Below are positions 54,702-64,000 of a DNA stretch of 64,000 nucleotides, piece by piece. The stretch lies in NCBI RefSeq assembly GCF_037976325.1, contig NZ_CP150265.1, forward strand, positions 7,133,501 to 7,197,500. Reading direction: 5' to 3'. A program made the position numbers and the translations under genes. The notes beneath the pieces were generated by a model that saw only the letters and a list, made by a program, of their open reading frames with translations, ran no database searches and was not told where the DNA came from. The stretch is from Paenibacillus sp. FSL K6-3182 (lineage in GTDB: Bacteria > Bacillota > Bacilli > Paenibacillales > Paenibacillaceae). How positions within the stretch are numbered: position 1 is the stretch's first letter; every line of letters begins with the position of its first letter.

Positions 54702-54725
54702 AGGGTGCTTCGGCACCCTTTTATT
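54702..54725 (+). terminator. terminator of the flavoprotein gene
   Basis: AGGGTGC-TTCG-GCACCCT with a stable UUCG tetraloop, followed by TTTATTT. Confidence 0.9.
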
Positions 54726-54765
54726 TGAACGTAAAAGGTTTTGTCACACTTCCAGGAGGCCGACG

Positions 54766-57402
54766 GTGAGCAACCCATTGTTTCAGCAGCACAACAAACA
54801 ATTGACGATTGCTTTCGCATTTGCCTTATGTGCGCTTCTTGCGCTAATCGCCGAGTCGAACCATTTTCAATTTTTGTATGGCATTACCTTTTCATTAACG
54901 AGTCTATTTACACTTCTTGGCTTGCGATTATTCGGTTACTGGCCAGGACTCTTAATGAGCGCAGTTGTCCTATTCCTAGGCACTTTTTTATTAAAGCAGC
55001 CCCTCTTTCATTACATCATCCTTATTGAAGCTGCCTTTACGGGCTTGCTTCTTCGCAAATACAAGAATCAACTGTTTGGGATTGACGCCGTTTTCTGGGT
55101 TCTAGTCGGAATGCCCACTATCTATTGGTTCTACTCCTTTCATTCAACGCTCATAACGCAAGATTTGCTTCTTATTGCAGGAATTATTGCCATGAATGGC
55201 CTATTTAACGCACTGTTCGCTGAGATTATCTACCAGTACGTGCCACTGCGCAAATGGAGTGGGTTTGCCCGCTCGCAGCAAGGACCAAATTCCTTCAGCA
55301 AGGTACTGTTTCATTTCTCCATCGGTATCGTATTCCTTTCGTTTTTACTCAACATTTTCATTAACAGCTTGAGCTCAATTAAAGAAGTAAGTCTATATGC
55401 CGAGCGAATCTCCTCGATCGAAGTCAATCGCATTTCAGAATCATTGGATAAATGGCAGGCGGTTAGCACAGATCTAGATAAGCAAGATCAGATTGCTTTC
55501 CTTCAACTAGCCCTTGGCAAACATTTCGGGAATTCTATCATATCTGTGACGAACGCCGACCATAAAGTTATTGCATCCAGCGCGCCTGAGACTGTAGGTG
55601 AAATGCTTGATTTCTCCAAAGAAAGCAGCATTACTCCCATGAACAAAAAATCGTATTTAGTCATGCCTGACATAAAAAAATACTCTTGGCATTTCCAGAC
55701 CTGGTATGATGGAAATTTGATATATAAAGATAAACTTCAGGCAACAGATTGGCTTGTTTACATTGACTTTCCCATTAAAAACCATCAAAAATATTTGTTT
55801 TCCAAATATTTTATTCATTTTGCTTATATGATCGGGCTTGCCTTCTTTGCCGTCATTCTAGCGTATCTCATTAATTGGTGGCTCTCTCGCAGTTTAACTC
55901 GGCTAGCGAGAGCAACAACGAACCTTCCGCTAAAGCTTCAGGAGATGAACACATTGGAATGGCCACGAAGCAGCATTGTAGAAATTCATTCGTTGATTGC
56001 TAATTTCAAACATATGTCAACCAATCTCATTCACATGTTTCAAGAATCGCAGCGAAGCAACGAGAGGCTGGAGGCTCAAACTTATTTATTGCAGCAATCG
56101 GAGGAAAGACTGCATCAGCTTGCCTATTACGACATGCTGACTGGTCTGCCGAATAGGCTGCAATTCACACTCCATTTTCAAGACATGATCACTATGAACG
56201 CTGCTATGAAAAAACCGATAGCCATCATGTTCGCTGACATCAATCGCTTTAAGCAAATTAATGATACGCTTGGACATGCTGTAGGAGATATTTTGCTCGG
56301 CAAGGCAGCAGAACGCTTCGGAGCAGCGGTGTTTGATGAATGCAACGTCTTCCGATTGGGTGGAGACGAGTTTGTATTTGTCGGACAGTATGAGAATGAA
56401 GATGAACTTGCTGCAAATGCCCAAGCCGTCGTAGATTCCTTCAATGAGCCTTTTATGATCGACGAAACGCTGCTTTATTTAACCGTTAGCGTCGGCGTTA
56501 GCGTGTACCCGCAGGATGGCGGCGATATGGATACCATTATCCGAAACGCCGATATTGCTATGTATAGCGCCAAAGAGCAAGGTGACGGCTGCTACCGGTT
56601 TTTCAAGCCAACGCTGGTGTCCGCGATGACAGAGAAGATGCAGATCGAGAACGGGCTTTATAATGCGCTGCAAAACAAACAGTTCTCGCTACATTATCAG
56701 CCAAAAATAAATGCTGCAACCGGCGAGCTATGCGGCATTGAAGCGCTCATTCGCTGGCGTCATCCCGAGCTTGGCATGATTCCGCCCGATAAGTTTATTC
56801 CACTTGCCGAGCAATCAGGTTTTATATTAGATATTGACAGCTGGGTCTTCCATGAGGCCTGCCGGCAAAATAAAGCTTGGCAGGATGAAGGATTGCAGTA
56901 TATATGCGTCTCAGTGAACATTTCAGCAAGACATTTCTACCAAGGAAACTTATCTGAAATGATCGTCAAAGCGTTAAAGGACACCGGCCTTGATCCGCAA
57001 TATGTAAGCCTTGAAATTACTGAAGGTGTATTTATGCGGAATATGGATCAAGTGATCGAGACCATTCTTTTCCTTCGGGGGCTTGGCATTCAAATATCAA
57101 TCGATGACTTTGGCACGGGTTATTCATCCTTGAATCAGCTGCAGCGCCTGCCTATATCAGACGTAAAGCTGGATCGTTCCTTTATTCAAGGCATTACGAA
57201 TGACGAGAAAAAATCATCGATCGTCAAAGCAATTATTGAGCTTGTACATAGCATGAATATGAAGGTTGTTGCAGAAGGCGTGGAGACGATTGCCGAATCG
57301 AATTTCTGTACGGAGCTGCAGTGTGATGAGCTGCAAGGTTATTTATTCAGTAAACCGCTGCCGCCACAGGAGCTGGCACTCCTTCTCGGTAAGAATGAAT
57401 AA
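54766..57402 (+). CDS. membrane-bound GGDEF-EAL c-di-GMP protein
   Basis: An 878-residue signalling protein. Five to six N-terminal helices (about 10-160) precede another helix (about 180-205), an extracytoplasmic sensor region (about 205-345), a final helix (about 350-370) and a HAMP-like linker. The GGDEF domain keeps an intact LGGDEF (near 532), so cyclase activity is possible. The EAL domain keeps EALIRWRHPELG (near 657), LEITEG, DDFGTGYSSL, KLDRSF and VVAEGVE, so phosphodiesterase activity is likely. The GTG at 54766 has AGGAGG 6 bases upstream and lies after the previous gene's terminator; an open frame further upstream is not used. Confidence 0.92.
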   Translation: MSNPLFQQHNKQLTIAFAFALCALLALIAESNHFQFLYGITFSLTSLFTLLGLRLFGYWPGLLMSAVVLFLGTFLLKQPLFHYIILIEAAFTGLLLRKYKNQLFGIDAVFWVLVGMPTIYWFYSFHSTLITQDLLLIAGIIAMNGLFNALFAEIIYQYVPLRKWSGFARSQQGPNSFSKVLFHFSIGIVFLSFLLNIFINSLSSIKEVSLYAERISSIEVNRISESLDKWQAVSTDLDKQDQIAFLQLALGKHFGNSIISVTNADHKVIASSAPETVGEMLDFSKESSITPMNKKSYLVMPDIKKYSWHFQTWYDGNLIYKDKLQATDWLVYIDFPIKNHQKYLFSKYFIHFAYMIGLAFFAVILAYLINWWLSRSLTRLARATTNLPLKLQEMNTLEWPRSSIVEIHSLIANFKHMSTNLIHMFQESQRSNERLEAQTYLLQQSEERLHQLAYYDMLTGLPNRLQFTLHFQDMITMNAAMKKPIAIMFADINRFKQINDTLGHAVGDILLGKAAERFGAAVFDECNVFRLGGDEFVFVGQYENEDELAANAQAVVDSFNEPFMIDETLLYLTVSVGVSVYPQDGGDMDTIIRNADIAMYSAKEQGDGCYRFFKPTLVSAMTEKMQIENGLYNALQNKQFSLHYQPKINAATGELCGIEALIRWRHPELGMIPPDKFIPLAEQSGFILDIDSWVFHEACRQNKAWQDEGLQYICVSVNISARHFYQGNLSEMIVKALKDTGLDPQYVSLEITEGVFMRNMDQVIETILFLRGLGIQISIDDFGTGYSSLNQLQRLPISDVKLDRSFIQGITNDEKKSSIVKAIIELVHSMNMKVVAEGVETIAESNFCTELQCDELQGYLFSKPLPPQELALLLGKNE

Positions 57403-57418
57403 GCGAGACAACAGACAT

Positions 57419-57461
57419 GAAGGAGCTGCCTCAAGGTCATAGACCGCGGAGCAGCTCCTTC
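57419..57461. terminator. bidirectional terminator
   Basis: GAAGGAGCTGC and GCAGCTCCTTC are perfect 11-base arms between converging genes, with CTTTTT-like sequence downstream. Confidence 0.85.
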
Positions 57462-57511
57462 ATCTTTTTAAAGTCTACACGGACTTATTGAATATTTCGC
57501 CTACAAAACTG

Positions 57512-58429
57512 TTATGCAGTTGGAGCTGGAGTTGCTGCTGCGGAGGTATCCGTTGTGGATTCACTTTTCACTGCAGCATCACTCGGACGTTCGCCACGCG
57601 GTCCTTTTCCGCCGTGTCCACCCTTGCCATGACCTCCACGCGCTGGGATTTCTCCATTTACATGTTTTGTTGCATGATCGACAGCCTCAGCCAGCTTCGT
57701 ATCATATTGCTCCTGCGTAATCGTTCCCGCTGCCAGCTCCTCCGCCAACTTCGCTTTTTGATCCTTTACTTGCACGTCAATGATCACTTGGATCGCAACA
57801 CCCTTCTCCCCAGCGATTGCTGCCAAGGTCTTGCCTGATTCAAGCTCCGTCTTTAATACATCTGCCGTTATGCCTAGCGCTGCAGCTATGCCATCTACGT
57901 TTTTCTCAAAACCGCCTCCTCTTTCACCACCGCCGCCATGTTTGCCAAAACCTAATCCTTTGGAATCAAGCAGCTTCTCCGCCTGTGCAGCAGCATCCGG
58001 CTTTGCTTGCTGTTGTCCAGTTTTTGCAAGCTTGTCTGCTTCTACTTTTGCGTCAGGTTTCGGATTAGCTGCTTCGGCTGCCTCCAGCCATTCAACAAGC
58101 TTAGCCTTAAGATCAGCTCGCGTTTTCCCGCTCGCGACTGCAACCTCTGCCAGCGTTGACGTTTGCAGCTTAGTCTGAAGCGCCGCTTCATCGAGCCCTA
58201 AGTACGTTATTAACTGTTCCTGTATTTGTTGAAAGCCGCGTCCGAAACCGCCATGTCTGCCTTCATGATCCTTCTTAGCTGTGCTGCTATCTGCTTGTGC
58301 ACCTTGCTCTTGCTTTGTGTCGCTGCTTGCTGCTGCCGCATTTACATATTGGCTAGCCCATAGGCCTCCGCCCCCTAAGGCAAGCGTTAGCGCAATAGCA
58401 CCTGCTGTTATAGCTTTTGCTCTCTTCAT
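57512..58429 (-). CDS. exported Gly/His-rich repeat protein, unknown
   Basis: A 305-residue protein with a signal peptide (MKRAKAITAGAIALTLALG, cleavage near NAAAA). Two related helical units follow: one around TYLGLDEAALQTKLQTSTLAEVA (about 75-120), the other around AAALGITADVLKTELESGKTLAAIA (about 185-250, ending GTITQEQYD). Gly/His-rich patches (HGGFGRG, GKHGGGGERGGGF, HGKGGHGGKGPRG) flank them, and an Ala/Thr/Pro tail ends the protein. The His-rich patches could bind metal. It resembles unnamed Paenibacillus secreted proteins; no function is known to me. ATG at 58427-58429 after AAAGGTGG. Confidence 0.8.
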   Translation of the reverse strand: MKRAKAITAGAIALTLALGGGGLWASQYVNAAAASSDTKQEQGAQADSSTAKKDHEGRHGGFGRGFQQIQEQLITYLGLDEAALQTKLQTSTLAEVAVASGKTRADLKAKLVEWLEAAEAANPKPDAKVEADKLAKTGQQQAKPDAAAQAEKLLDSKGLGFGKHGGGGERGGGFEKNVDGIAAALGITADVLKTELESGKTLAAIAGEKGVAIQVIIDVQVKDQKAKLAEELAAGTITQEQYDTKLAEAVDHATKHVNGEIPARGGHGKGGHGGKGPRGERPSDAAVKSESTTDTSAAATPAPTA

Positions 58430-58714
58430 TGAATATTCCACCTTTCGCTTTCAAATTTGTTGTTACAAGACCTAGCATAGACAATAAAACTTAAGCCTCC
58501 TTTAATCCCCGCTGAATGTTGGCTGAAGACATGCTGCAATTGAACACTTTTCTAACATAAAGCCCCGTATTTCTCTAATAAAAGTTTGTTATTGTAATAA
58601 CAGATGTCATTCATTGAATTGTAAAAAAATGGACTGTATTGTTACTATTCATTTTTCGACATAATTCGACGATAACTTATCTTATCTTAACTTTTCATTA
58701 TGGGGTGTGATTGC

Positions 58715-60460
58715 ATGTTCCGAATTAAGGACAGAAGTTTAGTCGTTACCAGCTCCATCGTATTAGCCATTCTCCTCGTTATTGTCATTAGCGTCACCGA
58801 GTATTTATCCTACAGCTCGCAGAAAAAATCCTATTTAGATGAAATTGAACGGATTGGACAAACGCTTGGTTATCAAATCGAAGCTGGTCATGATCTGGTT
58901 ACTTTTGGATACAACGAAGTATCCGCTGGGCGTGATACCAATAATGCTACGTTCAAGATGCTTAAGCTGCAGCTCGACGTCATGATTAAGAACGATATCG
59001 TCGCAAATGCATATGTGTATATGCCTGAGGTGATTGAACGCGACGGAAAGAAATTTATAAAGATGATGCAGAGCAATGAGTCTCTCTCCGCCGCAGGCCT
59101 TGGTCCTGGAGATGAGTATGAAATGAGTGACGAGTTCGCTGGTAAAATTGATGATGCCCTAAATGAGGGATCAGCTTTGACTGAAGTCGTTACAGATGAA
59201 TATGGGCAGTGGATTTCTTATTTAGCCCGCGTAAAAGACCCAAGCGGCAAATTAATCGGCATATTTGGCATCGACGTTGATTTCAAACAAATTGATGATG
59301 CCTTAAATCTTATGTTTTGGAAAAGCATAGGGATTGCAGCGCTGCTAGCCTTTATTGCCATACTTATCATTGTTGTACTCGTAAGAATGACGTTGAAGCC
59401 GCTCAAACGACTTGCGGAAGTATCCTCATTAGCAGCGAAAGGCGACTTGACGCTTGCCGTTGCGGTCAAAGGAGGCAATGAAATAGCTCAAGTTTCTATC
59501 GCCTTTAATGAAATGATCGCAAGCCTTCGCCAGCTTACAGGCAGCATTCGAATAACATCCGATGAGGTGGCTGGCTCGGCTTTCAACATGCAGCAGAGTG
59601 CAGAGCAGACCTCCCGTGCGACTGAAGAAGTAACCGAGGCTATTCAAGAAGTTGCCTCCGGCTCTGAAACACAGCTGCAAAGCTTGCAAGAGTGCCAGCG
59701 CGCGATGACAGAAATGACGATCGGCATTCAAAGAATTGCAGAGTCGACTTCTTCTGTATCTGATCTGGCAGCGGACACTACGGCAATGGCTACGGAAGGC
59801 GAGACCGTTATTGATCAAACATTGCATCAAATGAATACTATCGAGTCCAATGTAGTCGAAACGGTAACGACCTTGCATGAGTTGAAGGAGCAGAGTGACA
59901 AAATTGGCGGCATCCTCGCCTTGATCGGCGATGTAGCCAATCAGACTAATCTGCTTGCGCTTAATGCATCTATTGAAGCGGCGCGTGCCGGCGAGCACGG
60001 CAAAGGTTTTGCTGTCGTTGCCCATGAAATCCGCAAGCTGGCTGAACGCTCCAAGGAATCCTCCGAGCAAATTGGAACTATACTGCATAGCATCGGAAGT
60101 TATGCTGCAACAGCCGTTTCGTCAATGGAGCAGTCTGTGGAAGCCGCTCGTTTCGGCTCTAACATCTCGGCGCAAGCCGGCGAGTCCTTCCGCTCTATCG
60201 TTACTTCCATTCGTGATGTTTCCAGTCAAGTACAAGAAGTATCCGCAGCGTCGGAGCAAATGTCAGCTGGCAGCGAGCAAATTGCAGCTTCGCTAGATGC
60301 GCTTGAGGGCATAACGGCTAATTCCGCAGGAAACTCGCAGCGTGTCGCTGCGGCGTCAGAAGAACAGCTTGCTTCCATGCAGGAGGTTGCAAGCTCCTCC
60401 GAGCAGCTGCGTAATTTAGCTTCTACCTTGAATGAGGCGATCAGCCGCTTCAAGACCTGA
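58715..60460 (+). CDS. methyl-accepting chemotaxis protein
   Basis: A 581-residue receptor. One N-terminal helix (about 12-32), an extracytoplasmic sensor with Cache-like elements (about 35-205, including [30 protein letters not shown]), a second helix (about 208-228), HAMP, then a long cytoplasmic coiled coil. The hairpin tip [23 protein letters not shown] and [17 protein letters not shown] are the CheA/CheW contact region. ATG at 58715 after GGGGTG; an earlier in-frame start is weaker. The ligand is unknown, and no che genes are nearby. Confidence 0.92.
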   Translation: MFRIKDRSLVVTSSIVLAILLVIVISVTEYLSYSSQKKSYLDEIERIGQTLGYQIEAGHDLVTFGYNEVSAGRDTNNATFKMLKLQLDVMIKNDIVANAYVYMPEVIERDGKKFIKMMQSNESLSAAGLGPGDEYEMSDEFAGKIDDALNEGSALTEVVTDEYGQWISYLARVKDPSGKLIGIFGIDVDFKQIDDALNLMFWKSIGIAALLAFIAILIIVVLVRMTLKPLKRLAEVSSLAAKGDLTLAVAVKGGNEIAQVSIAFNEMIASLRQLTGSIRITSDEVAGSAFNMQQSAEQTSRATEEVTEAIQEVASGSETQLQSLQECQRAMTEMTIGIQRIAESTSSVSDLAADTTAMATEGETVIDQTLHQMNTIESNVVETVTTLHELKEQSDKIGGILALIGDVANQTNLLALNASIEAARAGEHGKGFAVVAHEIRKLAERSKESSEQIGTILHSIGSYAATAVSSMEQSVEAARFGSNISAQAGESFRSIVTSIRDVSSQVQEVSAASEQMSAGSEQIAASLDALEGITANSAGNSQRVAAASEEQLASMQEVASSSEQLRNLASTLNEAISRFKT

Positions 60461-60492
60461 TGTACTAACAAACGATAATATCTGCCCAAATA

Positions 60493-60532
60493 AAAAAGGC
60501 TAAGCGGGATGACTCTCGCTTAGCCTTTTTTT
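60493..60532. terminator. bidirectional terminator
   Basis: AAAAAAGGCTAAGCG and CGCTTAGCCTTTTTTT arms with a 10-base loop lie between the converging MCP and ABC genes. Confidence 0.92.
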
Positions 60533-60540
60533 GCCGTTTT

Positions 60541-62562
60541 CTATGATGCAGATGCTGCGCCGAATTGCAGCTGATACATCGCGTAATATTTGCCGCGATG
60601 CTCCATAAGTTCATCATGGCTGCCTCGCTCCACAATGACGCCGCGATCAAGCACTAGAATTTGATCTGCACTGCGAATCGTCGACAGGCGGTGCGCGATG
60701 ACGAACGTCGTGCGGCCCTTCTTCAGTACATCAAGCGCCTCTTGAATGATCGCTTCGGTCTCTGTATCGATGCTGGCTGTTGCCTCATCGAGAATAAGAA
60801 TAGCGGGATCATAAGCAAGCGCCCTTGCAAAGGAAATCAGCTGCCTTTGACCAGCAGACAGTGTGCTTCCCTTCTCAATAACAGGTGCATCAATGCCGCC
60901 TTGGAACTGACTGAACATGTCGTAAGCGCCAACGTCACGCAGCGACTGTACAATTTTCTCGCGGCTAATCTCTGGATTATCAAGGCTAATGTTCGATGCG
61001 ATCGTTCCGGTAAATAGGAATGGGTCCTGAAGAACGATACCCATATGCTGCCTTAGCAGCTGCTTCGGCATATCGCGTACATCAGTGCCATCTACGATGA
61101 TCTTGCCCTCATTCGAATCGTAGAAACGGAACAACAGATTAAGAATCGAGCTTTTGCCTGAGCCGGTATGGCCTACTAGCGCAACCGTCTGGCCTTGTTG
61201 AGCGTGGAAGGAAATATTTTTCAGCACATATTCATCCTTCTTATAAGCAAAAGAAACATCCTCGAACTTAACATCGCCCTTATATCGGTCCATTTTGCCG
61301 GAAACGACATCGATTCCTTCCTCGTCCATCAGCTTAAATACTCGCTCTGCAGATACGCGTGCCGTCTCGAGATTGGATAGCTGGTTTACGATACCAACGA
61401 TCGGCGCAAACATACGGTTCATATAATCAATGAATGCGTAAAGCACGCCGACCGATACCGCTCCGCGGAGTGAATCGCCCCAGAACATAATGAGTACAAT
61501 GAGGAACAATGTATTCCGTATAACATTGACAAGATTATGCGATGTTACCGAGTTGAGGCTGAGCAGCTTGTTTTGATATTTATAATAATGCTCATTCATT
61601 TCCTCAAATTCCTTCGTCGTTTCCTTCTGACGGCGGAACGCCTGGATAATCGTCATCCCTTGTATCGATTCATTGATCATTCCGTTGATTTCACTCAGCT
61701 TTGATCTAATGATACGGTTATAACGAGCAGCGAATTTCCGGTAAACGATAATCCAAATGATGAGGATTGGCACAAGCGGCAAAGCCAGAAGCGCCAAGCG
61801 CACATCAAGCAAGAACAAGGCTCCATAAATAGCCACCATATAAATAACACCTGTAAAGAAATTCGCCAGTACTGCGACATACAGCTCGCGTATAGCTTCT
61901 GTATCATTTGTCACCCGCGAGACAACCTGCCCAGCTGATAAATTATCATAATAATTGACCGGCAGCCGCTGCGTGTGAGCAAAGATATCCGTACGCATCT
62001 TGCGCACGATACGATTCGCTGACGTTTGCAGCATTAGCCGCTGTCCGTAGGTGAAGACAGCTACGAGCAGCAAAAATCCGAAATACATAGCTGCTAGCCT
62101 CATTAACGCCGGAAACTCCGGCTTATAGAAGGAATACAGCTCTTGTGATGTAAGCTGTGTTACTGGATACGAGACCGTTTCGCCTGTTTCCTTGTTTGTC
62201 ACCGCGAGGTTGTTCCCCTCTACGACACGTTTGCCTTGATCGGATGCCAGCGCATCCTCCAGCCAATAAAATTTGCGTCCAACCTGCAGCACGCGAACCT
62301 CCTTGCCCTTCTGTTCCGAAGCGGCAAAGTGATCCTCGCGCTTATACCATTTATCTTTATAAAGAACCGCATACTCTTGTTTTGCTTCGACTTCATGCCA
62401 TTTCTTCTCGATGCCGAGAATATTCTGGTCAATCATCCGTTTTGCAATTAGCGGTCCTGCAAGCTCTGCGCATACAGCAAGCACGAGCAGAAGAAGCGCA
62501 AGCAGGATCGGTTTTTTATAAAGCATGGCGTATTGAAACAATCGTTTTCCTGTGTTGCCCAT
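60541..62562 (-). CDS. heterodimeric ABC exporter subunit (BmrD/YheH-like)
   Basis: A 673-residue half-transporter, the same length as B. subtilis BmrD. Six membrane helices include, between helices 1 and 2, an unusual extracytoplasmic insert of about 110 residues (KDKWYKREDHF..., QVGRKFYWLEDAL), a BmrD trait. The ATPase domain has Walker A VGHTGSGKSS, an altered signature LSAGQRQL, a full Walker B with catalytic Glu (ILILDEATASID) and the His of IAHRLSTI. It lies 22 bases after its partner gene. It probably exports drugs. Confidence 0.9.
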   Translation of the reverse strand: MGNTGKRLFQYAMLYKKPILLALLLLVLAVCAELAGPLIAKRMIDQNILGIEKKWHEVEAKQEYAVLYKDKWYKREDHFAASEQKGKEVRVLQVGRKFYWLEDALASDQGKRVVEGNNLAVTNKETGETVSYPVTQLTSQELYSFYKPEFPALMRLAAMYFGFLLLVAVFTYGQRLMLQTSANRIVRKMRTDIFAHTQRLPVNYYDNLSAGQVVSRVTNDTEAIRELYVAVLANFFTGVIYMVAIYGALFLLDVRLALLALPLVPILIIWIIVYRKFAARYNRIIRSKLSEINGMINESIQGMTIIQAFRRQKETTKEFEEMNEHYYKYQNKLLSLNSVTSHNLVNVIRNTLFLIVLIMFWGDSLRGAVSVGVLYAFIDYMNRMFAPIVGIVNQLSNLETARVSAERVFKLMDEEGIDVVSGKMDRYKGDVKFEDVSFAYKKDEYVLKNISFHAQQGQTVALVGHTGSGKSSILNLLFRFYDSNEGKIIVDGTDVRDMPKQLLRQHMGIVLQDPFLFTGTIASNISLDNPEISREKIVQSLRDVGAYDMFSQFQGGIDAPVIEKGSTLSAGQRQLISFARALAYDPAILILDEATASIDTETEAIIQEALDVLKKGRTTFVIAHRLSTIRSADQILVLDRGVIVERGSHDELMEHRGKYYAMYQLQFGAASAS

Positions 62563-62584
62563 TGCTCTTCACGCCTCCAATTTA

Positions 62585-64000
62585 TTACGTTTCAATAATA
62601 GCTTCAAGCTGCTGACGATCATACTGCTCGCGATACCAGCCGCCCATCTCCAGCAACTGCTCATGCGTGCCTTCTTGCACAATTCGTCCTTCGTCGAGCA
62701 CGATAATCCAGTCCGCATGCTGTACTGCGGATAACCGGTGCGTCGTAATGAATGTCGTCTTGCCTGCTCTTTCTGTACGGATGCCCTCAATAATCTCGGA
62801 TTCCGTCTTCCCGTCAACAGCTGACAAAGCATCGTCCATTAGCAATATTTCCGGATCGGCGATAAGGGCACGCGCAATACTTACGCGCTGCTTCTGTCCG
62901 CCGGACAATGCCACGCCTCGTTCGCCTACCATCGTCTCTAGTCCATCCGGCAAAAATTTAATATCTTTGGCGAATGAAGCCCGCTCGAGTGCTCGCTGCA
63001 AATCGGCGTCTGTGCCTTCTTTTAGGCCGTAGAAAATATTTTCGCGAATCGTCTTCGAGAACAAGATAGGCTGCTGCGGCACATATCCGACCCAGCCCAG
63101 CATGTCATCAATTTTCAAGCTGCCAAGCGGCTCTCCAGATATATGAATACTGCCGCGTCCTAGCGGATATTCGCGAAGCAGCTGCTTCAGCAATGTAGTC
63201 TTGCCGCTGCCTGTTCTACCTACGATACCAAGCGTCTGCCCCTGCGATAACGCAAAGGAGAGATCCACCAAGTTATCGACTTGGGAGGATGGGTAACGGA
63301 ATGTCACATTTTTGAATTCAACGGACGTTGGTTCATCTACTTTCACCTGCGTTGCTGCATCAGCAACATCAGGCTTATAGCCAAGTGTTTCACTTACACG
63401 ATCGAGCGAAGCATTACCGCGCTGCATAATGTTAATAAGCTCACCGATAGCAAACATCGGCCAGATCAGCATACCAAGAAACACGTTGAAGGATACGAGC
63501 TCCCCGAGCGTAATTTCATTATGGAATACAAGATATCCGCCATAACAAAGCCCGATCAAATAACTTGTTCCAACGAGTATTTTCATCGTCGGCTCGAATA
63601 ACGCGTCGATGCGCGCAACAGCAATATTTTTGTTAAGTACTTCATTTGTTTTGGCGCTGAAACGCGCTTCGCTTGCTTCTTCCTGAACGAATGCTCTAAT
63701 GACGCGAACACCAGATACCGATTCCAGCACCTGATCGTTCAAATCGCCAAATGCGTCTTGCGCGTCCATGAAACGTTCGTGAATTTTTTTACCATAATGC
63801 TTCATCGCAAGCGCCATAAGCGGCAGCGGCAGCAATGCGGCAAGCGTAAGCTTCACGCTTATCAAGCCTGCCATAACAATTAGAATCGTAATCATAAATA
63901 AGGTCGAATCGATTAGCGTCAAAATACCGAAGCCGGCTGTCTGCGCAACTGCTCCTAAATCATTGGTCGAGCGTGCCATAAGGTCGCCCGTCCGATTGCG
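62585..64000 (-). CDS. heterodimeric ABC exporter subunit (BmrC/YheI-like), 5' end outside the window
   Basis: The last 471 residues of a half-transporter; the frame continues past 64000 (codons for RNRTGDL precede the first ATG in view), so at least one membrane helix is missing. The ATPase domain has Walker A VGRTGSGKTT, a normal signature LSGGQKQR and a Walker B in which the catalytic Glu is Asp (ILLMDDALSAVD). That is the degenerate site typical of BmrC-type partners. With the next gene it forms one asymmetric exporter. Confidence 0.92.
   Translation of the reverse strand, partial: RNRTGDLMARSTNDLGAVAQTAGFGILTLIDSTLFMITILIVMAGLISVKLTLAALLPLPLMALAMKHYGKKIHERFMDAQDAFGDLNDQVLESVSGVRVIRAFVQEEASEARFSAKTNEVLNKNIAVARIDALFEPTMKILVGTSYLIGLCYGGYLVFHNEITLGELVSFNVFLGMLIWPMFAIGELINIMQRGNASLDRVSETLGYKPDVADAATQVKVDEPTSVEFKNVTFRYPSSQVDNLVDLSFALSQGQTLGIVGRTGSGKTTLLKQLLREYPLGRGSIHISGEPLGSLKIDDMLGWVGYVPQQPILFSKTIRENIFYGLKEGTDADLQRALERASFAKDIKFLPDGLETMVGERGVALSGGQKQRVSIARALIADPEILLMDDALSAVDGKTESEIIEGIRTERAGKTTFITTHRLSAVQHADWIIVLDEGRIVQEGTHEQLLEMGGWYREQYDRQQLEAIIET

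Noticed and set aside
54742..54764. ECF41 promoter before the GGDEF-EAL gene (TGTCACA at 54742)
   Set aside because: There is no CGTC-like element at the right distance, and the motif lies only 18 bases from the start codon, overlapping the ribosome-site region.
54649..54765. Upstream extension of the GGDEF-EAL protein
   Set aside because: It contains the terminator of the previous gene; the GTG at 54766 has an ideal AGGAGG.

Overview
The window reads as chromosomal DNA of a spore-forming, Gram-positive Bacilli member, most likely Paenibacillus or a close relative. The reasons are spoIIR preceded by a sigma-F-like promoter, the gene order prfA-prmC-spoIIR-ywlC-mntP-ywlE known from Bacillus, strong AGGAGG-type ribosome sites with frequent GTG/TTG starts, a lipoteichoic acid synthase, an S-layer-homology protein, and a GlnRS, which most Bacilli lack but which I recall from Paenibacillus. 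The genus call is inference.

Layout. 0-9.4 kb: housekeeping genes on the minus strand (ywlE, mntP, tsaC/ywlC, spoIIR, prmC, prfA, ychF). They are interrupted by a plus-strand ECF41 sigma factor with an AhpD-like target gene and an array of 123-bp palindrome-containing repeats. 9.7-15.4 kb: a 47-residue ORF, a YcdB-type SLH exoprotein, and a four-gene lipid-linked glycosylation operon (GT2, DUF2304, EamA, GT39). 15.6-22.5 kb: trxA, an Rrf2 regulator with an operator-like palindrome, a kinase-like protein, a TetR plus paired SMR efflux operon, hisC, and a GNAT/phosphatase/VanZ operon. 22.7-30.3 kb: mobA, glnS, an NSS transporter, a gene-poor kilobase, glutathione peroxidase, and a DUF2252/CcdC pair. 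30.5-36.2 kb: a PD-(D/E)XK-like protein, non-coding repeats, katA and a PerR-like gene with matching operators, an overlapping orphan response regulator, and a candidate orphan small RNA with its own promoter and terminator.

36.2-47.6 kb: cardiolipin synthase, dGTPase-like protein, nucleoside hydrolase, DUF1540, VanY-type peptidase, LTA synthase, Bcp, asparaginase/VOC pair and a solute-binding lipoprotein. 47.7-64 kb: a Btr-like AraC regulator behind a Fur box, PadR, MarR/MMPL, a compact flavoprotein, a GGDEF-EAL protein, an exported Gly/His-rich protein, an MCP, and a BmrCD-like heterodimeric ABC exporter that runs off the right edge.

Themes are peroxide defence (katA, PerR, Bcp, GPx, AhpD, trxA), envelope building (LTA synthase, cardiolipin synthase, VanY, glycosylation operon, SLH protein) and drug efflux (SMR pair, MMPL, ABC). 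I saw no rRNA, tRNA, CRISPR array, complete IS or prophage. The least explained pieces are the 35.8-36.1 kb transcription unit, the 123-bp repeat array and the PerR/response-regulator overlap.
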